Shown here: one piece after another, positions 1 to 5,817 of the stretch
How the letters are laid out: the number at the start of each line of letters is the position of its first letter
Position numbering within the stretch: the first letter of the stretch is position 1
NCBI GenBank assembly: GCA_002381945.1
Contig: DFXY01000048.1
Span: 69,485 to 79,238 of the forward strand
Direction: 5' to 3'
From: Bacteriovoracaceae bacterium UBA4096
GTDB taxonomy: Bacteria > Bdellovibrionota > Bacteriovoracia > Bacteriovoracales > Bacteriovoracaceae
Length of the DNA stretch: 9,754 nucleotides
The notes under the pieces: generated by a model
What the model was told of the DNA's origin: nothing
Database searches by the model: none
The model's input: only the letters and a program-made list of their open reading frames with translations
Program-made: the position numbers and the translations under genes

Positions 1-597
1 AGGAAGTGCCTTTCGCTTGAAGTTGAATGTCTGGAAGATCACGGAGTCGAGTCTCCGGTTTTATACAATGAAGAAGTCATGCAAAAAGATTGCCCCAGAA
101 ATCTTTATTATCTACCGCTTTCTCCTCGTAAATTACTCATCAAAGATTTTTGGTACTCCAATGATAAAAATTTAAATCTGGATGAAATGCGAAAAGCATT
201 GAGTGAAACCCTCGCCAGTTACGGTTGGAAAATTCATAAAGTGATTAAAGAAGAAACCAGTGTGACTTTGCTTCCAACCTCCAGACCGGTATTCAGGCAG
301 GAAGGACGGGTGATTAACTTAGCAGGTATATTCCATGATACAACTGGTTGTGAAGTCGGAAGTGCTACTAAACTCATCGATAAGATGATTGACACCAGTT
401 TTCGTTTTGGAGAGCTAAGAGAAGTGGTGGCCTCTTATCGAAATGAAATTGAATCAGATCGCAAATTCTTACGGCTCTTAAACCGGCTTTTAATTGAAGA
501 AAAACAACGAAGGATTTTTGAAGTCATCTATCAAAAGGCCAATCTCAATCTATTTGATCGCTCCCGCATCCTCATGTGGAAACTCATTAGTGTCTAG
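1..597 (+). CDS. crtY: Lycopene cyclase, CrtY type (C-terminal part, 5' end outside window)
   Basis: This enzyme family cyclises the ends of lycopene to beta-ionone rings in carotenoid synthesis, using a reduced flavin without net redox, at the membrane. The frame is open from base 1, so the gene enters from the left; 198 codons are visible, about half of the roughly 380-residue family length, and the N-terminal FAD-binding Rossmann part is missing. Visible family landmarks in order are YYLPLSPRKLLIKDFWYS, a YGWKI..VIKEE block, LAGIFHDTTG (family: AGLFHPTTGY), FLRLLNRLL (family: FFRMLNRML) and a C-terminal LFDRSRILMWK (family: LTDRLRIL.GK). The internal ATG at 79 is not the true start. Oddities: the family's LLIED/FLEET-type acidic motif reads LLIKD (Lys at 142-144), and TTGY reads TTGC. 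Family assignment is firm; activity is not proven. Confidence 0.88.
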   Translation, partial: RKCLSLEVECLEDHGVESPVLYNEEVMQKDCPRNLYYLPLSPRKLLIKDFWYSNDKNLNLDEMRKALSETLASYGWKIHKVIKEETSVTLLPTSRPVFRQEGRVINLAGIFHDTTGCEVGSATKLIDKMIDTSFRFGELREVVASYRNEIESDRKFLRLLNRLLIEEKQRRIFEVIYQKANLNLFDRSRILMWKLISV

Positions 598-607
598 AAA
601 CTAGACA
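591..607. repeat. 7-bp inverted repeat over the crtY stop codon
   Basis: The arms TGTCTAG (591-597) and CTAGACA (601-607) are perfect reverse complements around an AAA loop, and the TAG stop codon forms part of the left arm. No T-run follows, so it is not a convincing intrinsic terminator; it could slow 3' decay or be chance. Confidence 0.35.
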
Positions 608-667
608 GCGGTCCGGGAATCTCACAATCCTCATTCCTAACTTCCCAGAATCTGCTGATGCTTCTGG

Positions 668-696
668 CCTCAGGCTTGCTCCTTAAGATCCTGAGG
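668..696 (+). promoter_or_regulatory. Hairpin enclosing the Shine-Dalgarno of the 702 gene
   Basis: CCTCAGG (668-674) and CCTGAGG (690-696) are perfect 7-base complements separated by 15 nt. The right arm contains the GAGG Shine-Dalgarno, which sits 5 nt before the ATG at 702. If folded in the mRNA, the ribosome-binding site would be paired, suggesting translational control. The pairing is seen directly; the regulatory role is inferred. Confidence 0.4.
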
Positions 697-701
697 TACA
701 T

Positions 702-1022
702 ATGAATAAATACTTATTGTTTTTAGGGCTTTTAACTCTTTCTGGGCTCAGTTTGGCCTCAGAACACCAGATGATTGATACGCTGGGCGCTTCTCCTAAA
801 GGCCAGTTTGTTGCTCTTGAGGAGTATGGCTATAAGTCTCAAAAACATACTTACTATGTAACCATCAAAGTGATGAATGTGTGGAAGAAGGAATACGTTG
901 GAAAGTCGTTTGAAGTTGAGCTTCCCGCACATAGACCAACTTTTTTAAAGAAGGCCCGTGAGAAGGCAAAGATTCTCGCGCAAGAAGAGCTCCGCCGCTT
1001 TAATATACCTGTGAACTCTTAA
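702..1022 (+). CDS. Short secreted protein resembling DUF2259
   Basis: This is a 106-residue protein of unknown function. Residues 1-20 form a typical Sec signal peptide (MNK, then a Leu-rich core, then LASEH), so the mature product of about 86 residues should be periplasmic or secreted. The segment from residue 29, GASPKGQFVALEEYGYKSQK, resembles the opening of DUF2259, a family of predicted secreted proteins in which an SPDGxYxAFEEYG-like pattern recurs; that family is usually longer, so this would be a short version. The C-terminus is a basic, Ala/Lys/Glu-rich helix. The ATG is supported by GAGG 5 nt upstream. The last 23 bases overlap the 3' end of the opposing sirtuin gene. The gene is well supported; the family link is from memory and moderate. 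Confidence 0.75.
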   Translation: MNKYLLFLGLLTLSGLSLASEHQMIDTLGASPKGQFVALEEYGYKSQKHTYYVTIKVMNVWKKEYVGKSFEVELPAHRPTFLKKAREKAKILAQEELRRFNIPVNS

Positions 1023-1890
1023 AAAATTCCGGAACCTTGACGGAAGCCGGGCCTTGGATGAATTCATCAATCCATTTTGACTGAGGAATTTCTTCGATAT
1101 TGATACACACTGTTCGGGCCCCGTGACTTTTTGCCGTTTGAAGAAAACCTGCTGCCGGATAGACAGAACCACTCGTCCCAATACTCACAAACAGATCAGC
1201 TTCATTTAATAGTTTATCAATCTTACTCATCTGTAATGGGATTTCACCAAACCACACGATATGGGGACGAATCTCCGCTTTACAGCAAGGGGAGAGCGGT
1301 AAAAAGTTTTTATAATCGAGCTTATAGTGGTGAAGATAATCGATGGAAGCCTTCTCACTGGCATTGCACAGGATGGTCGATTGAGGAGCGTAATCACCTT
1401 TTAAATTAAAGTAGGCGTAGTCATCAAAGTACACCACTCCACAATGGGTGCAGCGGGACTGATTAAGAGAGCCATGCATGCAAATTGGCGGAAGATGATC
1501 TAGCTGATCGGCCCTGTGGTGAAGAACATCCACATTCTGAGTAATAAGAGAAACATTGTGCTTTCTGGTTTCAGCAAACTTCACTAAGGCCTTATGAGCG
1601 AGGTTGGGTTCGGCCGCAGCGGCCTGCAGTCTTCTCATGGAATAAAAGCGCCACACTAATTGAGGGTCTTTAATGAAAGCTTCGGGAGTTGCCACATCTT
1701 CCATGCGGTGCTGCTCCCACAGACCATTAGAATTTCGAAAAGTATTGAGTCCCGATTCTGCCGAAATGCCGGCACCGGTTAAAAACACAATACTTTTGAA
1801 TGCATCAAGGTTTAGGTCCATCGTTTGATGATACGGCCTAATGCCACCTAAATTCAATGGCCTCGCCGCCAAAGCATAGGCAAATTTCAC
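1000..1890 (-). CDS. cobB: NAD-dependent protein deacylase (sirtuin, CobB-like)
   Basis: Sirtuins remove acyl groups from lysines, consuming NAD and releasing nicotinamide and O-acyl-ADP-ribose; this one should be cytoplasmic. Numbering from the GTG at 1890: GAGIS 39-43 and NTFR 49-52 (NAD binding), QNVD 118-121, catalytic His139 in MHGS, CTHC 147-150, PCC 201-203, WFGE 213-216 and a GTSGSVYPAAG loop 238-248. The Tyr83-x-x-Arg86 pair matches the YxxR signature of CobB/SIRT5, which favours removal of succinyl and malonyl as well as acetyl groups. The zinc module is enlarged: about 51 residues separate the two cysteine pairs, and the second pair is CC rather than CxxC, so Cys175 could be a ligand. 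The start is uncertain: GTG 1890 has GAGAGG directly abutting it, while ATG 1821 (residue 24) gives a more usual N-terminus but has no clear Shine-Dalgarno. Confidence 0.93.
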   Translation of the reverse strand: MKFAYALAARPLNLGGIRPYHQTMDLNLDAFKSIVFLTGAGISAESGLNTFRNSNGLWEQHRMEDVATPEAFIKDPQLVWRFYSMRRLQAAAAEPNLAHKALVKFAETRKHNVSLITQNVDVLHHRADQLDHLPPICMHGSLNQSRCTHCGVVYFDDYAYFNLKGDYAPQSTILCNASEKASIDYLHHYKLDYKNFLPLSPCCKAEIRPHIVWFGEIPLQMSKIDKLLNEADLFVSIGTSGSVYPAAGFLQTAKSHGARTVCINIEEIPQSKWIDEFIQGPASVKVPEFFKSSQVY

Positions 1891-1918
1891 CCTCTCACAG
1901 ATGACTTTTCTTATGGGG

Positions 1919-1926
1919 TATTATAT
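1919..1926 (-). promoter_or_regulatory. Candidate -10 element between divergent sirtuin and asnB genes
   Basis: The minus strand reads a perfect TATAAT at 1925-1920, which would place the sirtuin transcript start near 1913, about 22 nt before the GTG at 1890. No convincing -35 hexamer lies at the right distance. The same AT-rich octamer also reads TATTAT on the plus strand and could serve asnB. Confidence 0.3.
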
Positions 1927-1970
1927 CTGGAGCTCGGGAAATTCCTCCCCCCAAGCTTCAGGATTCAATT

Positions 1971-3566
1971 ATGTGTGGTTTGCTCGCCTACTTTGGAGAT
2001 GTTCATCAACTTCCGGATTTTGAAACGACCTTTAATCAACTAAGGCACCGCGGTCCGGATGACACTGAAATTTTAAAAACTGATTCTAATGACGCCACCA
2101 TGTGTTTTCATCGTCTGGCCATCATGGACCCGACCCAAAAAGGCCATCAACCTTTTGTTGATGACTCCAACGGTAATATTGCGATTTGTAACGGCGAGAT
2201 CTACAACTACGAAATTCTAAAACACGACTACGAGGCGACCTATAAATTCAAGTCCCACTCAGACTGTGAAGTCCTGGTACCGATGTACCGTGATCTGGGT
2301 ATCGAAGGCATGTGCCAGCACCTCGATGCTGAATTTGCTTTGGTCATTTGGGATAATGTTAAAAAGAAAATGGTGGCAGGCCGTGATCCTATTGGCATCC
2401 GTCCTTTGTTTTATGGATACTCCTCAGAAAACAAAATCATGTTCGCCTCTGAGATTAAGGTCCTGACTCCTTACTGCCAGAAAGTAGAATCCTTTCCTCC
2501 AGGTCATTATTTTGATGGCGAAAAGTTTGTTCAGTATAAAGACTTAACTACCGTCACTCACTACGCACCAAAAGATTTAGACAAACATCTAAAAGATATC
2601 CGCGAAAAATTAGTGGAAGGCGTTCGTAAACGTTTAGTCGCTGACGTTCCCGTGGGCTTTCTTCTCTCGGGCGGACTGGATTCAAGTCTCGTGTGCGGTA
2701 TCGCTCACGATCTGATGAAAAAACCTATCACTACTTTTTCAGTGGGTCTGGATCATAATCCAATTGATATTGGTTATGCCAAGATTGTTGCCGACCATCT
2801 GAAAACCATTCATCACGAAGTCTATTTTAATAAGCAAGATACTCTCGGTGTTTTAGATAAACTCATCTGGCATCTTGAGACGTGGGACATCACCACCATC
2901 CGAGCTTCAATCGGTATGCATCTAGTATGTAAATACATTCACGAGAAGACTCCCATCAAAGTCGTATTAACCGGCGAGATCTCCGATGAACTCTTCGGCT
3001 ATAAGTACACCGACTTCGCACCTTCTCCGGAAGCTTTCCAAAAAGAATCCAAAAAGCGTGTCGACGAACTCCATATGTATGACGTCCTTCGCGCCGATCG
3101 CTGTATCGCCGCCAACTCCCTTGAGGCCCGTGTGCCTTTCGGAGATTTGGACTTCGTTCAAACTGTGATGGAAATTCATCCTGAGTTTAAAATGAACACC
3201 ACCGGCATGGGCAAGTGGCTCCTGCGCAAAGCCTTCGATGGCACTAACTTTATCCCGGACGAAATCCTCTGGCGTGAGAAGGCCGCCTTCTCAGATGCCG
3301 TTGGGCACTCGATGGTTGATTACCTCAAAGAATTCGCTGATTCCCAATACACTGATGCCGACGTGGCGAATGCTCGCGAGAAATATCCTCACGGCACTCC
3401 ATTCACTAAAGAGTCACTTCTGTACCGTGACATCTTCGAGAAACACTTCAAAGGTCATAGTGGGCACATCAAAGATTTCTGGATGCCCAATAAAGAATGG
3501 TCGAACTGTAACGTGGCCGATCCTTCAGCGCGAGTCCTTCCAAATTACGGAAAGTCCGGGGTTTAA
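1971..3566 (+). CDS. asnB: Asparagine synthetase B, glutamine-hydrolysing
   Basis: This cytoplasmic enzyme makes asparagine from aspartate, using ATP (to AMP and PPi) and ammonia released from glutamine. The 531 residues span the whole family architecture. Cys2 of MCGLLAYF is the N-terminal nucleophile of the class II glutaminase domain, which continues through RHRGPDD, HRLAIMDP and CNGEIYNY to about residue 190. The synthetase domain follows, with the pyrophosphate loop SGGLDSS at 233-239, GEISDELFGY, and the LHMYDVLRAD..AANSLEARVPF block typical of AsnB. The GEISDE variant (GEGSDE in E. coli) is, to my memory, common in other bacterial AsnB groups. The start is fixed by Cys2 and by AGGA 7 nt upstream. 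It is divergent from the sirtuin and ends about 85 bp before a strong terminator, so it is probably monocistronic. Confidence 0.97.
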   Translation: MCGLLAYFGDVHQLPDFETTFNQLRHRGPDDTEILKTDSNDATMCFHRLAIMDPTQKGHQPFVDDSNGNIAICNGEIYNYEILKHDYEATYKFKSHSDCEVLVPMYRDLGIEGMCQHLDAEFALVIWDNVKKKMVAGRDPIGIRPLFYGYSSENKIMFASEIKVLTPYCQKVESFPPGHYFDGEKFVQYKDLTTVTHYAPKDLDKHLKDIREKLVEGVRKRLVADVPVGFLLSGGLDSSLVCGIAHDLMKKPITTFSVGLDHNPIDIGYAKIVADHLKTIHHEVYFNKQDTLGVLDKLIWHLETWDITTIRASIGMHLVCKYIHEKTPIKVVLTGEISDELFGYKYTDFAPSPEAFQKESKKRVDELHMYDVLRADRCIAANSLEARVPFGDLDFVQTVMEIHPEFKMNTTGMGKWLLRKAFDGTNFIPDEILWREKAAFSDAVGHSMVDYLKEFADSQYTDADVANAREKYPHGTPFTKESLLYRDIFEKHFKGHSGHIKDFWMPNKEWSNCNVADPSARVLPNYGKSGV

Positions 3567-3575
3567 TCACCCCTC

Positions 3576-3597
3576 AAAAGGTGTCACCTACCTTTTT
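3576..3597. repeat. Palindromic repeat, copy 1
   Basis: AAAAGGT (3576-3582) and ACCTTTT (3590-3596) are perfect complements around the spacer GTCACCT. The same arms and a near-identical spacer (GTCACTT) recur at 9673-9693. It starts 10 bp after the asnB stop codon. The AAAAGGTGTCA core resembles small palindromes dispersed in many genomes, so it is probably a member of an intergenic repeat family. Confidence 0.6.
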
Positions 3598-3649
3598 GAC
3601 TTGGGTTTTGCGGTTCCGCTGGTGGAAGTATTAGAGCTTTATGAATGGC

Positions 3650-3688
3650 CCCACAATTTAGAAATAAATTGTTGGGTTTTTATTTTGG
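3650..3688 (+). terminator. Intrinsic terminator downstream of asnB
   Basis: The hairpin arms CCCA-CAATTTA (3650-3660) and TAAATTG-T-TGGG (3665-3676) pair through 11 bp with one bulged T around a GAAA tetraloop, followed at once by TTTTTATTTT. The stem is AT-rich, but the tetraloop and T-tract make it a good rho-independent terminator for asnB. Confidence 0.75.
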
Positions 3689-3838
3689 ATAATAAGATTA
3701 TTCTAATAATTAGTTTTTTTTATGTGCTTAAATCATGTTTCTGAGTCTTAATATTTCTTAAGTGTTTTTTTGATAGAAACAATCTAAAGATGATGAAATG
3801 AGAAAAATTTTCGAAGTATTGAACTGAAAACCAAATGA

Positions 3839-3854
3839 AAATTTTGCAAAATTT
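3839..3854. repeat. Perfect 16-base palindrome
   Basis: AAATTTTGCAAAATTT is identical to its reverse complement. In such AT-rich DNA this can arise by chance, but the length and position upstream of the RHS reading frame make an operator site possible. Confidence 0.3.
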
Positions 3855-3921
3855 GTAGTAATAAAAATCGTAAAAACTTATAAAGATAAAATCTAATCGC
3901 AAGATAAAAGAAAATTAATTC

Positions 3922-3954
3922 TTGACGGCTATTGATCTAAATATTTCCATATTA
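3922..3954 (+). promoter_or_regulatory. Weak candidate promoter for the RHS fragment
   Basis: TTGACG (3922-3927) is a 5/6 match to the -35 consensus. The region where a -10 should lie (TTCCAT, then CATATT) fits poorly, so only the -35 half is persuasive. Confidence 0.2.
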
Positions 3955-3973
3955 GAAATTTAAAATCATAAAA

Positions 3974-3978
3974 AGGAG
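3974..3978 (+). promoter_or_regulatory. Shine-Dalgarno with no canonical in-frame start
   Basis: AGGAG (inside AAAAGGAG, 3971-3978) lies 8 nt before an ATT at 3987 that is in frame with the RHS protein, and 9 nt before a TTG at 3988 that is out of frame and stops at 4072. The RHS frame is open from 3972. This could mark a rare ATT start or a site left after deletion of the gene's 5' part. Confidence 0.4.
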
Positions 3979-4070
3979 ACTGTCGAATTGCGACTAGAAC
4001 TGAGAAATTTGATTGTTTACCATCAGATAAATATTCTTATACCTATGATCTTGCGGGTCGTCTTATTCGT

Positions 4071-5069
4071 GTGAAAAAGAGCAATGCCCAGTACATGGAG
4101 TACAGTTATGATTCTAATAGTAACCGTGTTTCACAAACAATTGAAGGAGTTACTACTAGCGGAATTGTTTATGATGAACAAGATAGATTATTAAACTTTG
4201 GAAATAAGAGTTTTAACTATAATGCAAATGGAGAGTTAATCTCAGTTTCAACTTCATCACCCGAGACTGTTAGTAACTATGTTTATGATGTCTTCGGAAA
4301 TTTGAAGTCAGTAACCCTTCCTTCAAAGGCCATCACTTATGGAGTAGATGCTTCCAATCGTAGAATGGTTAAAAAGATCGACGGAATTGTTACCAACTAC
4401 TTTATCTGGAATAAGAACAATCAGCTGATTGGTCTATCTGATGCGAATGGAACTCTAACACATAGATTCGTGTATGGTTCTAAAGCTCATTCTCCTGACT
4501 ACATGATTAAGGGACAAAATAAGTTTCAAATTATTAGTAACTATCTTGGAAGTCCTGTTCTTGTAGTAAATGCTACGACTGGTAGTGTAGCTCAGAAGGT
4601 AGTTTATGATGAATTTGGAAGAGTCCTTTCGGATACAGCTCCAGGATTTACGCCTTTTGGATTTGCGGGCTGTTTGTATGATGTGGATACTAAGCTTTGC
4701 AGATTTGGGGCTAGGGATTATGATGCATCTATTGGACGGTGGTTGAGTAAAGATCCAATTATGTTCAATGGAGGGGATACGAACCTTTATGGATATGTGC
4801 TTCAAGATCCTATTAACCTTATTGATCCTGAAGGAACTAATCCTCTTGCAATTGGGGGCATTGTAGCTTGGATTTTATATGATCTATTTTCCGATCCATT
4901 CGGTAATGATGGTTCTATCCCAGGAAGAAGAAATGACCGTCGAATTGATATGTTTATTCCAGGAAACGAAAAATATGAGAGAATGGAATACAATAGGAAT
5001 ATCAGGAAAGGTCTTGAAAGGTTCGAAGACAAAAATAATTTTCCTGCAAACAGTTGTGATTTAACATGA
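4071..5069 (+). CDS. RHS repeat protein fragment: core domain plus C-terminal tip (5'-truncated)
   Basis: RHS proteins are large YD-repeat shells that encapsulate and deliver a variable C-terminal toxin. Only the end of one is here: full-length members exceed 1,000 residues, whereas this frame gives 332 from GTG 4071. RHS homology runs further upstream in the same frame (YTYDLAGRL from 4038), so the GTG, which lacks a Shine-Dalgarno, is only the first canonical start. YD-type repeats run to about residue 195; the RHS-associated core follows with GARDYD 213-218, GRWLSKDP, NLYGYV and DPEG 252-255, the usual core/tip border. The tip is 77 residues: a hydrophobic GGIVAWILYDLF segment, then a charged region rich in Arg, Asn and Glu that I cannot assign. 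Its TGA overlaps the ATG of the next ORF. It is probably an orphan or degraded RHS end rather than a working delivery protein. Confidence 0.85.
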   Translation: MKKSNAQYMEYSYDSNSNRVSQTIEGVTTSGIVYDEQDRLLNFGNKSFNYNANGELISVSTSSPETVSNYVYDVFGNLKSVTLPSKAITYGVDASNRRMVKKIDGIVTNYFIWNKNNQLIGLSDANGTLTHRFVYGSKAHSPDYMIKGQNKFQIISNYLGSPVLVVNATTGSVAQKVVYDEFGRVLSDTAPGFTPFGFAGCLYDVDTKLCRFGARDYDASIGRWLSKDPIMFNGGDTNLYGYVLQDPINLIDPEGTNPLAIGGIVAWILYDLFSDPFGNDGSIPGRRNDRRIDMFIPGNEKYERMEYNRNIRKGLERFEDKNNFPANSCDLT

Positions 5070-5206
5070 AAAATAAAATGAACAAAAATTTTGTAAAATC
5101 GGCACTCTTATTTATTGCTGGTGTTGTAATAGCACTTATTTTAGCAAAACTCTTTTCAAGAAATGAGGATAATGTTCCGAATGTTTTGGAAACTAGATCA
5201 CAATAG
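5066..5206 (+). CDS. 46-residue single-pass membrane protein, candidate immunity partner of the RHS tip
   Basis: This short ORF starts with ATG in the ATGA overlap that also holds the RHS stop codon, an arrangement typical of translational coupling; no Shine-Dalgarno of its own is evident. The product has a basic N-terminus (MKNKMNKN), one strong hydrophobic segment at about residues 12-30 (SALLFIAGVVIALILAKLF) and an acidic, polar tail. That predicts a small inner-membrane protein with the N-terminus inside. Genes directly after an RHS tip usually encode its immunity protein, and a membrane protein would fit a membrane-active tip. No family is recognised. The AT-rich codon use matches the RHS tip and differs from the GC-richer sequence just after its stop codon. 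The alternative is a chance ORF. Confidence 0.5.
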   Translation: MKNKMNKNFVKSALLFIAGVVIALILAKLFSRNEDNVPNVLETRSQ

Positions 5207-5379
5207 GCAGAAAAAGATCTACTAATGGCCACGGAATGGCCGAAGCTTTCCAAAAATTCTCGAAATACCGCCAAAAATGCGGCCCTGATCAAGGGCCGCA
5301 AATGATTCTTGCCCCGAATTCTAAGGGGTGGTGGCGGTATAAGGATTCGATGAACTTTTGGCCAAAACTAGCTTTGTGA
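5197..5379 (+). pseudogene. Orphan RHS toxin-tail remnant, no start codon at its 5' end
   Basis: This frame is open from 5197 to a TGA at 5377-5379 and reads like protein: RKRSTNGHGMAEAFQKF early, then KCGPDQGPQ, ILAPNSKGWWRYKDS and the ending FWPKLAL. It is rich in Trp, Tyr, Gly and Lys, and its third codon positions are G/C-rich, unlike the AT-rich ORFs on both sides, so it has a different origin. The only early in-frame ATG is at 5236, which would give 47 residues with no Shine-Dalgarno. It lies directly between two RHS tip cassettes, so I infer the C-terminus of a former toxin tip whose upstream part is lost. I cannot name a toxin family. A 9-bp hairpin lies inside it (5278-5300). Confidence 0.4.
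5272..5300 (-). terminator. Terminator-like hairpin on the minus strand
   Basis: On the minus strand TGCGGCCCT pairs perfectly with AGGGCCGCA around a 5-nt loop and is followed directly by TTTTT. This is a textbook intrinsic terminator shape, but no minus-strand gene feeds into it here. On the plus strand the tract after the hairpin is not T-rich, and the sequence also reads as coding, so it may be accidental. Confidence 0.35.
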
Positions 5380-5817
5380 CAGTCCCGTAAAGCTGTTTCG
5401 TCTGATGAACATGGCTGTGCCCTAGGAGCTATTTCTGGATTCGTATCAGGCGTTCTAGGAGGCTATGCCACTGGTGGACTGAATGGTGCTATTGTTGGTG
5501 GTGTAGTTGGTGCAGCAGTAGGAGCAGTAAACCCATTTGGCGCCAGTGCTGCTGGTTCATTTGCTGGAGGTGCAGTTGCAAGCTTATTAGGCCAAGTAAC
5601 TGGTAACTCTATGGATGGAAACCCGCTAATGTCGATTGATCCAATCCTCGCTTTAGCTTCAGGATTTGGCGGAGCTGCAGGTACAATGCTTGGCAACGGA
5701 TTAAAAATAGCCAATCCTTATATGCAAGGTATTCTTGGAGCTGGTGGCGAGGCTTTATTTGGGATTCCAACTCAAATGATGTCTCCGGGGCCTACAAATT
5801 TTTGTGGAGGTAAGTAG
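5380..5817 (+). pseudogene. Orphan RHS C-terminal tip with glycine-zipper region, no start codon
   Basis: The frame opens immediately after the TGA at 5377 and runs 145 codons to TAG 5815-5817, but its first ATG, GTG or TTG is ATG 5611, so most of it has no initiation site. It reads SSDEHGCALGAISGF, then a long small-residue stretch (GGYATGG, GAIVGGVVGAAVGAV, NPF, GGAVASLLGQ), then DPILALASGFGG and a short end PTNFCGGK. Such glycine-zipper stretches typically follow the DPxG border in RHS proteins, and here the core itself is missing. That fits a displaced tip cassette, which would be expressed only if recombined onto an intact RHS core. No nuclease or other enzymatic motif is visible; a membrane-inserting role is possible. 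Its stop overlaps the GTG of the next gene. Confidence 0.6.

Larger units (their letters stand above)
3689..3986. other. Very AT-rich gene-free stretch between asnB terminator and RHS island
   Basis: About 300 bp of sequence clearly poorer in G and C than either neighbour, with many A and T runs and no credible reading frame on either strand. It holds a 16-base perfect palindrome at 3839-3854, a TTGACG hexamer at 3922 and an orphan Shine-Dalgarno at 3974-3978. It looks like the left flank of the RHS insertion, possibly carrying its promoter. Confidence 0.6.

Noticed and set aside
591..607. Possible intrinsic terminator after crtY
   Set aside because: The stem is only 7 bp and no T-tract follows.
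3238..3744. Long plus-strand frame overlapping the end of asnB, whose tail past 3598 (DLGFAVPLVEVLELYEW) looks protein-like
   Set aside because: Most of it is an out-of-frame shadow of asnB, the tail has no start of its own, and it runs through the palindromic repeat and the asnB terminator.
3988..4074. TTG-initiated 28-codon frame placed 9 nt after AGGAG
   Set aside because: The product is featureless, and the overlapping frame in the same DNA encodes recognisable RHS repeat sequence.
4455..5301. Minus-strand open frames opposite the RHS gene and the small ORF
   Set aside because: They are complements of strongly supported RHS coding sequence, show no family resemblance and have no Shine-Dalgarno sites.
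5265..5340. Nested inverted repeats (ATACCGCC...GGCGGTAT enclosing two hairpins) resembling a branched RNA or integron attC site
   Set aside because: The 76 bases lie inside a protein-like frame, lack the core triplets expected of attC, and match no RNA family I know.
5463..5714. Minus-strand frame rich in Ala and Pro
   Set aside because: It is the complement of the Gly/Ala-rich glycine-zipper tip; its composition simply mirrors that sequence.
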